DNA of 64,000 nucleotides, from assembly GCF_000482505.1 (NCBI RefSeq), contig NZ_KI519444.1, positions 48,953-112,952 of the forward strand. The letters are read 5' to 3'. Shown here in pieces: positions 43,801-50,954 of the stretch (positions are counted from its first letter, which is position 1; each line of letters starts with the position of its first letter). The stretch comes from Leptotrichia trevisanii DSM 22070. Its GTDB lineage: Bacteria > Fusobacteriota > Fusobacteriia > Fusobacteriales > Leptotrichiaceae. A model generated the notes under the pieces. The model made no database searches. It had not been told where the DNA came from and was given only the letters and a program-made list of their open reading frames with translations. The translations under genes were made by a program, and so were the position numbers.

Positions 43801-45133
43801 TTCTTTGAGAAGTAATAGTTGCTTGTACATCTCCAGTAAATCCACCTCTTTTTCTATCGGAACCTAATCCACGAAATTGGATTGAATTATAATGTGTATT
43901 TTTTACTGGTAATCCTGTTAATGCTTCATAATATGCAGGATAGATATAAAATAAAGTGTTTTCATCTTCTTTTACATTGACTTTAGTATTTTCAAATTTT
44001 ACATTTCCAGCTTGCCATGTTTCTATAGAAACAAAATTAGCACGTCCCATAAGATGGCCAGTTACATTTTTTATAGTTCCATCGTTCACTGTATGAATTG
44101 CAATTTGTCCGTTCTTTTTTATTTCTCCAGGGCCAGGTGCCGGATAATTATTTCTTCCAACTAAACCAGAACTTTGTGAATTTACAGTCATATTCCCAGC
44201 AGCATAAACTGTTATACCATCAAGAGTGAAAGGTTGATCTCCTGAAAAGTCATGGCCATCTCCACTAAAATAAAATAATGAGCCATCTCTATCAGTATTT
44301 CTAACAATTGTACTATTTTTTCCAAACCCTTGTTGATACCCTCCACCTGGATTTGGGTTATATCCTGTCCAATAAACATCATTTGAAACTAAAGTTCTTG
44401 TTGTCCCTCCATGATAACCATATGTATTGTCTTCAAATCTAAAATCATTAAAAGGATTTGTACTTGGAGTTGGTAAAGAAACATTAACACTTGGAGTAGT
44501 TATGTTAATACTTCCTATTTCTTTAGGTGCCCTAACACTAATATTCAAATTAGGCGTACTAGGTGCCCCGATTGTTGGCAAATTAATATTTAAAGCTGTT
44601 TTTTGAATATTTTTAGGCTTAACCGCCGCATCCACCGGAATCGCCGAAATAGGCTCTATTACTCTTTTTAAAAAAGTTCGCCCATAGTCTGCACCTGCAT
44701 AATTGCCAAATTTATTATTTGGATCTCTTTGGTAAATTACATTTTTTTCTTTATCTCCACGTCCTTTATAAGTTCCTCCCCAGTTGCTATGAAAATAATT
44801 AATTCCAAATTGCCAACTTGAAAACGGTTCTTTTACAACTTGATCTCCTTGTTCCATTAATTGGATTAATTCAAGGTTTGTACCTTTTATCAATTTGTTG
44901 TTCTCAATTTTTGCACGCTTGAAATCTGTCCGTATCTGACTTATTGAAGTGTTAATCTGATGAACTTGATTTTGAATACTCGAATCAGTTGTAGCAGCTG
45001 AAAATAAATTAACAGATAATAACATTCCGCATAATAAAAATGTAAACAATGCAGAATCAGTGTATTTAAAGTCTTTACATCTTTTGGCAAAGGCTTTTAA
45101 ATCTTTTTTTACTTGTAACAAACTTTTTGTCAT
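37829..45133 (-). CDS. Giant autotransporter adhesin (type Va)
   Basis: A 2434-residue surface protein. The N-terminus (SLLQVKKDLKAFAKRCKDFK then a hydrophobic segment to about residue 47) is the autotransporter-associated N-terminal domain typical of Leptotrichia and Fusobacterium adhesins. The passenger, about 50-2130, is Gly/Asn/Thr-rich with many short beta-helix repeats such as GNNAVGIYA-like and NKGTINVG-like turns. The C-terminal 280 residues form the beta-barrel (GQRGEFKTD, YGVAYVHENEKIKLG), ending in GIGFRAIY with a terminal aromatic residue. GAGGAG lies before the ATG. A 17-base A/T run lies about 290 bases upstream. Ligand unknown. Confidence 0.93.
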   Translation of the reverse strand: MTKSLLQVKKDLKAFAKRCKDFKYTDSALFTFLLCGMLLSVNLFSAATTDSSIQNQVHQINTSISQIRTDFKRAKIENNKLIKGTNLELIQLMEQGDQVVKEPFSSWQFGINYFHSNWGGTYKGRGDKEKNVIYQRDPNNKFGNYAGADYGRTFLKRVIEPISAIPVDAAVKPKNIQKTALNINLPTIGAPSTPNLNISVRAPKEIGSINITTPSVNVSLPTPSTNPFNDFRFEDNTYGYHGGTTRTLVSNDVYWTGYNPNPGGGYQQGFGKNSTIVRNTDRDGSLFYFSGDGHDFSGDQPFTLDGITVYAAGNMTVNSQSSGLVGRNNYPAPGPGEIKKNGQIAIHTVNDGTIKNVTGHLMGRANFVSIETWQAGNVKFENTKVNVKEDENTLFYIYPAYYEALTGLPVKNTHYNSIQFRGLGSDRKRGGFTGDVQATITSQRNTIYSAMGVQGSFNMDSTGKYILEGGSNVVYSGLGYSANFDNISAHSTSRVSDTDTMYRISSVKGMTPSIKMTTPPESYGDNNVVLFFNDLLPLSQAQSTTVWPEPNSDLTPTLNRNNWNKSVIGIYQGEILAKAIIGNKKNNNANGADANAVQGASGNTVYTKDSGGHAKYINGDNKYVERNVVILAQSGQRDGIKTDDLGAVYKPTATSTALNGTTVGSDFSKDPIHSLQINNIEVTFGKYSKDNVMVVSKNGTVVDIAMPTNSHGNDATDPSLVNTKIRTNDITDYGNATTLKASNNDTDNQVATGTILAYAKGKWKDSAENNRAGAFSENTINTLKDLGSQINIAPNVVMSARYKELPLINPSTGALVIDPSTGLPKKQGSHPIAYVAEDGGIVKSYGKTTAKGYKSIIGYATGAGSQIYAYGGVEEKDEWADTNDADTKKMLYENIGGYAKAGGEVTIGSKGETFNLTSPDGSQASKVKTATITVGATTSTIRGIGAIANGGTVNLEGTTNIETGTSGGLAALAGGTVNYSGGTIKNKDNHVARGLSDNDHENVTPFYADATSKIVFKSGSNGKSQTTIDMYDGVFITGKDSDYENSDTATTGKYRGVGNVTVNVHDGVTIGSFDKLTGLVWDDSLDKSGTFLNALPGIAKFGKVNILGAYKTTLTNGDLSVTASSVDLNSSNDRYNGISMANELITISNATSVTGNIGAGSLVSQGKAQGLSMGNLSTATQTAAGITPSNATSGFKNEGTVNVTGGTTANGIAGMNVSYGTIKNGTSKGSTATVTIDNGAGIYGTNGSKLENFGTINVTGSGAGIAARGTDKNTKQYYGTDDANFTHTQYTINIENHGAINVAGNNPVGIYAENNTRAARDKVIVKNDSQLTVGNNGVGIAVLSSPIETGQKQGTPLVSVAGVNHGAGSDQGGTITVTASGAGSDIITGVNGKGIYAEDSDINLTGGDYVIETKEKGIGIFASGDTNVNGTLEYKYNGSTTGTGMGIVYNQDGQPTKTNKANVKLNNATNTTGGMIGLYTTAGTGNTFINQGDITGTSSALEFGIVSNGADVINDAGHKIKLGNATAQANANVGIYSKAKNKTVNKGAITVGDNAIGIYGYDVDNENGALIKAGDNGVAIYTHDTGTNVNLNSGSTITLGGNQAVGVYAVGTNQNLNANSGATMNIGDNSFGFVDAGTGNTVTSKIGNVSLGNDSIYVYQNDNTGKVFNYTSVTSTGNKNYGLYGNGTMENRADIDFSIGAGNVAIYSTGGTATNFNLIKVGASNTANKEFGVGMATGYYDEATHAISNQGTVINRGTIEVSKPNTMGMYAVGSGSKAINYGDINLSGSNTIGMYLDRGAVGENWGTIKTTAGGFTAVKGIYLANGSYIKNYGTITINASDPKSAGIWTDTQSVDKAVENATGTNSSGIQQTGTSNLPMKVVTADDMKEMGGVTIKVPPRSTTVTVTDANGNAIPIANVDTNVPSPTATLVTVTSPSGITTLDLSKIGLGSIPSASKATSLGMYVDTSGVNYTNPIQGINNLTGLTDINLYFGSEAAKYTTAKAIQIGDNILKPYNDALASVVTAGTTLNSTAASLTWMAQPTKNAATGLLDKVYLVKIPYTTFAKAGDAQTYNFLAGLEERYGVEGLGTKEKSIFDKLNSLTGGEGHILAQAIDEMKGHQYSNIQQRMFETGSVLSKEFDYLQDEWRNPSKNSNKIKVFGQRGEFKTDTAGVVDYTSNAYGVAYVHENEKIKLGNKSGWYAGSVYNKFKFKDIGKSQEEQTMIKAGVFKTMSPKRDYNGSLTWKIAGEAFAGRGDMKRRYWIVNEVFEAKGKYTTYGVALKNEIGKEFRTSENTSIRPYGALNLEYGKYSDFRETGPMALKVKGNDYFSAKPEAGISFNYKQDLGVRSSLTASLTAAYENELGELYDVQNRAKLKGAKSSYYKLRGDKENHRGNGKFDLNFGWDNTRFGVTVNAGYDTTGENFRGGIGFRAIY

Positions 45134-45311
45134 AAATTTCTCCTCTTTCCTTATTTTTTAGAATTTTTAAGTTTCATTTGAATCCCTTTGAATTTAATAA
45201 AAAATTAAATCAACTTGGAATTCTAACAACACAGCTTTAATTTTAAATAAATATTGCCATATTATAAAAAAACTTAAAATTTTTACAAAAATAATGAAAT
45301 AACCTAAAATT

Positions 45312-45389
45312 AAGTGATATTTAGTTTTAGTGATTTTATAGTGATTTTAACAAAATAAGTGATTTTTCATATTCAGATTATCATTATCT
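45312..45389 (-). promoter_or_regulatory. Direct repeats and Fur-like sequence in the autotransporter leader
   Basis: Four copies of a sequence close to AGTGATTTT occur on the plus strand at about 45313, 45329, 45340 and 45358. Next to them on the minus strand AGATAATGATAATCTGAAT (about 45371-45389) contains two of the three GATAAT hexamers of a Fur box. Together they suggest a regulated 5' leader, but each element alone could arise by chance in such AT-rich DNA. Confidence 0.35.
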
Positions 45390-45413
45390 TTGTAAAAAAT
45401 TATTCTTGAACTA

Positions 45414-45442
45414 AGTCTACCAAAAAAAAAAAAAAAAAGCAA
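45414..45442 (-). promoter_or_regulatory. Promoter-like sequence with a 17-base homopolymer in its spacer
   Basis: On the minus strand TTGCTT (45437-45442) and TAGACT (45414-45419) are separated by 17 bases made of 15 T plus GG; the full run is 17 T (A at 45422-45438 on the plus strand). Slippage in the run would change the spacer and hence promoter strength, as in known phase-variable surface genes. The start codon is about 280 bases downstream. Confidence 0.5.
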
Positions 45443-45828
45443 GGGTTTTTTCAAAAAAATTAAAAATTTTTCATTTTCCCAAAATTATTACAAATCCCTT
45501 TTAAAATAGTACAAAATCAAAAAAATAACTATTTTTTTATATCAAACTTTTAACAAAATTCAATTTTATTTTAATTTTATCTAAGATTAATAAAATTTAT
45601 TTGACATAAAAATCAAAAAATATATGTTTAAACTTTCTATTCCCCAGTTTTTAATATCTATCATTTTTTTTATTTTCTAAATTTTTAGCATACTTTCCAT
45701 AAAAATTAACTCCTATATAATAATTGAGAATTAAAAAAATATTAAATCGTTTGATGGTATTTTTTACCAAAATTGACGAAAATATGATATAATATATTAT
45801 AATTATATTGTCAAAGGAGTTAAAATTT

Positions 45829-46977
45829 ATGATTATAATGAGATTGAAAATAGATAATTTTTATTCATTTAAAGATTTTGAGATAAATTTTTCATATCCT
45901 AGGAAAGTAAAAAATTCTCTTATTGAACATGAGTTCATTGAAAAAATCCCTAATTTCAGATTTAAAAAACTAAATATAATAATGGGAGCAAATTCAGCAG
46001 GAAAAACCACATTTGGAAAAATGTTGAGAAATATTTTTAATTTTATAGCAAAACAAAGAGTAGATTTATTACTTGAAGCAGTTAATAAAGAAGGCACAGA
46101 AGCAATGTTTGAATTGGATATTGTACTCAAGGAAGAAAATAAATATAATTTGTATAGATTAAATGTTGTGGTTGAGAAAATAATGTTAAATGAAGATGAT
46201 GAACATCTGAATATAAAGAAAATGAAGTTAAGTAAAGCAACTTTAAACAAAAATGACTCTTACGAAAGGGCAATCGAAAGATTAGATGTTGTTAAAAAGT
46301 ATTCACAAGAGGAAAATGAAAAAAATGAAACTGAAAAAATATTAGATGAAATAAATGGTTTTGGATGGTTTTTTAACTTTCCACAATCAAATAACTTAAC
46401 TAAAAAAATTAAAAACTTAAATGTAGCTAGCAATATCTTAAAAACGTTTGATAATACTATACAAAATATAAAAGAAATTGAAAACACAGAAAATGGCTAT
46501 CAAATAATTTTTAAGAATAGGGATAGTGTACTGTTGCAAAACGGAAAAATTGTAGATAGAGATATTTTATCAAGCGGAACAGAGGAAGCTCTGGGGATTA
46601 TATTTGCAATAGATCAGATGATTCAAGAACCTGACAGGCCTTTTTACATTGATGAAAAATTTTCACATGCTCATTCAGAACTTGAAAAATCTATTCTTTC
46701 AATAATGATAGATATAATGGGAAATGAATCTCAATTATTTTTTACGACACATAATAGCGACATATTGACTATGAATTTCCCAACACATTCATTTACATTT
46801 CTATCTAAACGTGAAGATGGGAAAATAAAAGTTACATATCCTGAAGATATGATAAAAAGAAATGACAGAAACTTAATAAATTATGTAAAAAACAATGTAT
46901 TTGATACAATTCCTGATGATGAATTAATATACGACATTATTGATATTATAAACAACAAAAGGAAAGGGGTAATATGA
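45829..46977 (+). CDS. AAA/ABC-type ATPase of a probable two-gene defence unit
   Basis: A 382-residue SMC/OLD-like ATPase (AAA_15/AAA_21 type): Walker A GANSAGKTT at about residue 60, signature-like SSGTEEALGIIFAIDQMI, Walker B FYIDEKFSHAHSELE, and H-loop FFTTHNSDIL. The start is the ATG at 45829, nine bases after AAAGGAG; the longer frame starts at a TTG. It overlaps the next gene by four bases (ATGA), so the two are translationally coupled. Similar ATPase-plus-small-partner pairs (RloA/RloB, PARIS AriA/AriB) are antiphage systems, but the exact type is not settled here. Confidence 0.82.
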   Translation: MIIMRLKIDNFYSFKDFEINFSYPRKVKNSLIEHEFIEKIPNFRFKKLNIIMGANSAGKTTFGKMLRNIFNFIAKQRVDLLLEAVNKEGTEAMFELDIVLKEENKYNLYRLNVVVEKIMLNEDDEHLNIKKMKLSKATLNKNDSYERAIERLDVVKKYSQEENEKNETEKILDEINGFGWFFNFPQSNNLTKKIKNLNVASNILKTFDNTIQNIKEIENTENGYQIIFKNRDSVLLQNGKIVDRDILSSGTEEALGIIFAIDQMIQEPDRPFYIDEKFSHAHSELEKSILSIMIDIMGNESQLFFTTHNSDILTMNFPTHSFTFLSKREDGKIKVTYPEDMIKRNDRNLINYVKNNVFDTIPDDELIYDIIDIINNKRKGVI

Positions 46978-47468
46978 GGAATATAATACATTACTTTGTT
47001 GAAGGGGAATGTGAAAAAAAGTTAATAAATGCTATAAAAAATAAATATATCCAGTCAGGTAAGATAAGAATAAAAAATATATCACAAGAGGTTATTCATA
47101 AAGCAGTTTTAAGAACATTGGAAAAGAATGCAGTTTGTGTTATGGTAGTTGATACAGATGTTCTATACAGTAACGAAAAATGTTTCCAAAAAATTCTAGA
47201 AAACAAAAGAAATTTAGAAAAAAATAATGTAAATTATATATTCATTTATCAAAATAAAAATTTAGAGGATGAAATTGTAAAATCTACTAATCTGAAAAAA
47301 ATATCAGAAATGTTTGGAGTAAACTCTGTAGGAGAACATAAAACGATTTTTATAGAACATAAAAATTTGATTCAGAAATTAGAAAGTATTGGATTTGATG
47401 TGAATAAAATTTGGCTTTATAACGATAACAAATTACCTGAAAATAAATCTAAAAAAATAAAATTATAA
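46974..47468 (+). CDS. Small TOPRIM/RloB-like partner of the ATPase
   Basis: A 164-residue protein: IIHYFVEGECEKKLINAI near the N-terminus resembles the EGxxE start of TOPRIM or RloB-like nucleases, and VCVMVVDTDVLYSN supplies a DxD after a hydrophobic strand. LEDEIVKSTNLKKISEMFG and a C-terminal Lys-rich tail follow. It could be the nuclease or toxin arm of the pair with the ATPase held as sensor. The start overlaps the ATPase stop. A strong terminator follows 12 bases after its stop. Confidence 0.72.
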   Translation: MRNIIHYFVEGECEKKLINAIKNKYIQSGKIRIKNISQEVIHKAVLRTLEKNAVCVMVVDTDVLYSNEKCFQKILENKRNLEKNNVNYIFIYQNKNLEDEIVKSTNLKKISEMFGVNSVGEHKTIFIEHKNLIQKLESIGFDVNKIWLYNDNKLPENKSKKIKL

Positions 47469-47479
47469 ATAAAGAAAAA

Positions 47480-47524
47480 ACATATACTTCAGACTTTTCA
47501 TCAACCGTCTTAGTATATGTTTTT
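47480..47524. terminator. Bidirectional terminator between convergent genes
   Basis: ACATATACT and AGTATATGT are 9-base arms, with AGAC/GTCT pairing inside, flanked by A-run and T-run. It can stop both the plus-strand ATPase pair and the minus-strand gene ending at 47546. Confidence 0.85.
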
Positions 47525-47545
47525 ATTTTCTAAATTTCAAAATTC

Positions 47546-48367
47546 CTATTTCTTTTGAGTCTCATCCACTTTCTTCATAAGACTATCCCACAATTTACCG
47601 CCTTCTTCCATAGCCTGTTGCCCTATTTCGCTATTTTTAACGTTATTTATGCCTTTTTCAATTTCTTTTAACATACCTAGCATTTTTTCAACGTCAATTT
47701 GTTTTGATGAATAGAGTTCTTTTCCTTTTTCAAGCAGTTTTGGACATTCCTTGTCAAAAGTGGCATCTCCAGTTGGATTACATTTTGCCTTTTTAAATAA
47801 ATCGTTGGATTTTTTTACATTTTCCAATGCTTTTTCACCATTTTTGATTCCAGAGCCAGTATCCTTCTTATCTAAACTTTTTTTCAGTGATTCAAATAAA
47901 CTTTCTGTATTTTTTTGGCTATCAGCAAACATTTTATCAATTCTGGCCTGTTCTTTTTTAACCTTTTCCTGAATCTGTGCGTCGTTGGAATCAGTAATTA
48001 TGTTATTTTGAATAGTTGGTGTGCCTTGATTTTGCTGGTTTTGGGCATTTTGATTCTGATCCGTTGTAATTTCTGCCATTGTTTTTTCTGACTGCTGCTG
48101 AGCACCCATATTGTCAGAATTTTCATTTTCATATAAATATAAATTATAAAATCCACCACCAAGCAAAGCTACAAAGGACAGATAAAACAACCCTTCAATA
48201 ACTTTATCATTTGCAGTCTTGGCATCTTTTATTTTCCCAATTGCCTCGTGCTTTCCAAGCCCCTGTTCGACATATTCCTTCATTAAATTTTTATTTTCAA
48301 TCCCCTTTTTCACAAATGGTATCCCTGTTGCAATAACTACAACCAATGCAAATATTACAAATAACAT
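47546..48367 (-). CDS. Membrane-anchored Gln/Asn-rich helical protein, unknown
   Basis: A 273-residue protein. Hydrophobic helices lie at about residues 1-20 and 63-80. A low-complexity Gln/Asn linker follows (around 90-125), then a charged alpha-helical domain with KKEQARIDKMFADSQKN and a CNPTGDATFDKECPKLLEKG segment with two Cys that could form a disulfide. The start is the ATG at 48367, with GAGG eight bases upstream; a GTG three codons earlier is too close to the ribosome site. No family recognised. Confidence 0.7.
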   Translation of the reverse strand: MLFVIFALVVVIATGIPFVKKGIENKNLMKEYVEQGLGKHEAIGKIKDAKTANDKVIEGLFYLSFVALLGGGFYNLYLYENENSDNMGAQQQSEKTMAEITTDQNQNAQNQQNQGTPTIQNNIITDSNDAQIQEKVKKEQARIDKMFADSQKNTESLFESLKKSLDKKDTGSGIKNGEKALENVKKSNDLFKKAKCNPTGDATFDKECPKLLEKGKELYSSKQIDVEKMLGMLKEIEKGINNVKNSEIGQQAMEEGGKLWDSLMKKVDETQKK

Positions 48368-48493
48368 TATATTCACCTCTTCTTTTATTTTTTTAATTTA
48401 TTAAATATGTCCGATAATTTAATGCTTTTTTGACAAAAATTTTGATAATATTACATTAACATAATTCCCAATCCATATAGTTATCGAACAAGT

Positions 48494-48850
48494 TTATTCA
48501 AAAAAGATACAAATCCATATACAGCAAGGATTTTTACTCGTGTAACTAACTCTATGCCTTTCCCCCTTGTTGATTAACACTGTATCCCCTTTTGCCAATT
48601 GTAGTTTCTTATTATTAGTATTCCTTTGGTTTTCTATTATATTTTCATTTTTTTCGAGATTTTTATTTCCAAAATATTCAATTTCAGCCTCACCTTGAAT
48701 CAGAATAACAAATTCATTTTGTTCCGATTCCTGCCAATCCGTCGTTTGTCCAGTCGAAATAATCTTCTCAATCTTGACATTCTCATTCCCCGTCAAAATC
48801 TCAACAATTTCCTCTTTTTCAGACAAATCCTTCAAATCAAAAATATTCAT
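48494..48850 (-). CDS. Cupin-domain protein
   Basis: A 118-residue single-domain cupin. TDWQESEQNEFVILIQGEAE with IEYFG forms cupin motif 1, and LAKGDTVLINKGERHRVSYT motif 2. The usual first-motif histidines (HxH) are replaced by Gln/Ser/Glu, with one retained His in GERHRV, so metal binding may be altered. An inserted Asn/Glu-rich loop lies between the motifs. Function and substrate cannot be read from the sequence. No operon partner is evident. Confidence 0.78.
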   Translation of the reverse strand: MNIFDLKDLSEKEEIVEILTGNENVKIEKIISTGQTTDWQESEQNEFVILIQGEAEIEYFGNKNLEKNENIIENQRNTNNKKLQLAKGDTVLINKGERHRVSYTSKNPCCIWICIFFE

Positions 48851-48983
48851 TTTTCCCTTTTCTTTCCCAATTAATTAGCTATTTATAAAATCATGTTGGC
48901 ATAAAATTTTCAATCTTAATTTTTTCACTTTTGCAACTCTTTATTTTAAAAAAAAATTATTTCTAAAAAATTAAAAATATTTT

Positions 48984-49628
48984 TTATTTTCTTTTTGTAT
49001 CGTGTTCTGAAATATCAATAAACTTATATGCCCGCTTTTCTTTAACTGGTGGCACTTTTTTCTTAGTTTCCAGCTCTGATACCCGTTTTGCAATTTCATT
49101 TTGTTTTTCAATTAAATCGTCCAGTTTGTAATGTAAATCTTCAATTATAATTTCATTTTTTAAATTCACCTTGTAATCATTTTCAGATTTTTTTTCATCA
49201 ATTTTTTTCTTTTTATTCTGGTTAAAAACTATAAGCGAACAAAAAATAAGCATAAAACAGGATAAAACAACATTTAATATTACAAATGAGTACGGATTAA
49301 ACTGTTTAATCACAAGAAATAGAATATTTATCCCAATCCACAATGCCACAAACATTATCGTTAAAACGACAAATTCTCTGCTTCCAACAAAATTTGAAAA
49401 TTTATACGATAACTTTTTTTTATCAATTTCCTCCTCCTTTATAACCTTTGAAACCTTCTGTTCCAGTAACATATGGATAATTTCTTCCCTTTTTGCCTCA
49501 TCATCCACATCTTTTAACATTTTCTTCAATATTTCCTCTTTTTGCCCATTCATATTTTCTGTTTTCACATTTTTTTTATCTAATTCAATATTCTCTCTTT
49601 TTAAATTACCCGAGTTTATGTTTTCCAT
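48984..49628 (-). CDS. DUF1003 family membrane protein
   Basis: A 214-residue protein. A charged N-terminal coiled segment (KEEILKKMLKDVDDEAKR) precedes two transmembrane helices with the DUF1003 signature: NFVGSREFVVLTIMFVALW, then FNPYSFVILNVVLSCFMLIF and VFNQNKKKK. The C-terminal 60 residues form a coiled coil (EDLHYKLDDLIEKQNEIA). The start at 49628 follows GGCGGATTAAGG; an open frame extends to 49784 through less protein-like sequence, so the N-terminus is uncertain. The role of DUF1003 proteins is unknown. Confidence 0.75.
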   Translation of the reverse strand: MENINSGNLKRENIELDKKNVKTENMNGQKEEILKKMLKDVDDEAKREEIIHMLLEQKVSKVIKEEEIDKKKLSYKFSNFVGSREFVVLTIMFVALWIGINILFLVIKQFNPYSFVILNVVLSCFMLIFCSLIVFNQNKKKKIDEKKSENDYKVNLKNEIIIEDLHYKLDDLIEKQNEIAKRVSELETKKKVPPVKEKRAYKFIDISEHDTKRK

Positions 49629-49842
49629 CCTTAATCCGCCATTTTTTTCTTCAACCCTGCTTTTCAATTTCGTATTTCCCTCCTCGCATATTTTCCACCA
49701 GTATGATACCATTTTCAGAAAAAAAATACAAGTAAATAAATTCTTTTTATTATTGTAATTACTTAAAAAAATAGCTACTTCCAATCGGAAATAGCCAATT
49801 CAATAAATATATTTTTCCAAAAACTCCTTTTTATTTTTCAGA

Positions 49843-50310
49843 TTATTTTCTCAAATAACTTTCTGCTTCATTTAAAAGTACATTTGCTTCATTTGCTATC
49901 TGTTTTTCATTAAGATTTAAATCTGTAAGATAAACAAGTGAAATGTAGCAATCTTTTACCTTAGTTTTTTTCCCTGTTATCTGGTAAATATATTTTTTTT
50001 CAGTTGAATCATAATATTTGCTAACAGAATATCTGCTATTTTCAAAGTTATCTTGATATTCAACTCCCATTTTATCTATAACTTCTTTACCAAACAAATT
50101 GGAAATAACTTTTGCACTAACACCGTCATAAAAATACATTACTATTACTACTCTATTATTGTCAAGTGCCCCATAATAAGTAAGTGCTACATCTTCATCA
50201 AGAATAATATTATAATTTTTTCTTTTTATTTTCTTTACATCCACAAAGCCAGGTGCTGAAAACGCTACCATTCCAAATACCAAACACAAACCTAATATTA
50301 ACTTTTTCAT
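49843..50310 (-). CDS. Small secreted protein, paralogue of the next gene
   Basis: A 155-residue exported protein. Signal peptide: MKKLILGLCLVFGMVAFSAP, cut after FSA. The mature part has FVDVKKIKRKNYNIILDEDV, VVIVMYFYDGVSAKVISNLFG, and a C-terminal helix LNEAESYLRK. It matches 50332-50793 in length, signal and order of these blocks (FVDV/YVDV; YFYDGVSAKVI/YFSDKGSAKAV). AGGAGG precedes the ATG. Function unknown; probably periplasmic. Confidence 0.75.
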   Translation of the reverse strand: MKKLILGLCLVFGMVAFSAPGFVDVKKIKRKNYNIILDEDVALTYYGALDNNRVVIVMYFYDGVSAKVISNLFGKEVIDKMGVEYQDNFENSRYSVSKYYDSTEKKYIYQITGKKTKVKDCYISLVYLTDLNLNEKQIANEANVLLNEAESYLRK

Positions 50311-50331
50311 AACAACTCCTCCTAATTTTTA

Positions 50332-50793
50332 TTATTTTTCCAAATAACGTTCAACATCTGTTATTACGGTATCAGTAATTCTACCCAACTTTTTTTCTGA
50401 AATTTCTCCATTAACTGTCAACATTGCTGTGACAAAACAACCTTTTACTTTTTCCCTTTTAGCTATGATATTATACATATATTTCTTTGACGAACTTTCA
50501 TAAAATTTTTGAATGTAGGCTCTGCTATTTTCCATTTCATCTAGTAATCTCAAATTGCTTGGTGCCACTCTTTTAAATATATTCTTTACAGCCTTGGCAC
50601 TTCCTTTATCTGAAAAGTAAAGTGTTATCGCCACTTTCAGTTCATCTGTTTCCTTTGTAAAAGCAAATGTGGTATTTATATCCTGATATATTGTATAACC
50701 ATCTTTACGTATCCTGTTCACATCCACATACTTTGGTGCTGAAAATGCAGCTATTGCCGTCATCATAAATAATCCTAATGCTATTTTTTTCAT
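50332..50793 (-). CDS. Small secreted protein, tandem paralogue
   Basis: A 153-residue exported protein starting MKKIALGLFMMTAIAAFSAP, cut after FSA. YVDVNRIRKDGYTIYQDINT and LYFSDKGSAKAVKNIFKRVA align with the gene at 49843-50310; the C-terminus VITDVERYLEK also matches. The 21-base gap between the two suggests an operon of duplicated genes. AGGAGG precedes the ATG. Function unknown. Confidence 0.75.
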   Translation of the reverse strand: MKKIALGLFMMTAIAAFSAPKYVDVNRIRKDGYTIYQDINTTFAFTKETDELKVAITLYFSDKGSAKAVKNIFKRVAPSNLRLLDEMENSRAYIQKFYESSSKKYMYNIIAKREKVKGCFVTAMLTVNGEISEKKLGRITDTVITDVERYLEK

Positions 50794-50954
50794 AACAGTT
50801 CCTCCTAAAATTTATTTTATTTTTATATTTTAATTAACCTAATCTTTTTACAGTAAATATTATACCATATTTTTATAAGAAGTCAATATATAATTTAAAA
50901 ATATTTTTAAATAAATTTGTTTACCGTCATATTTTAATTTTTATAAATAAAAAA

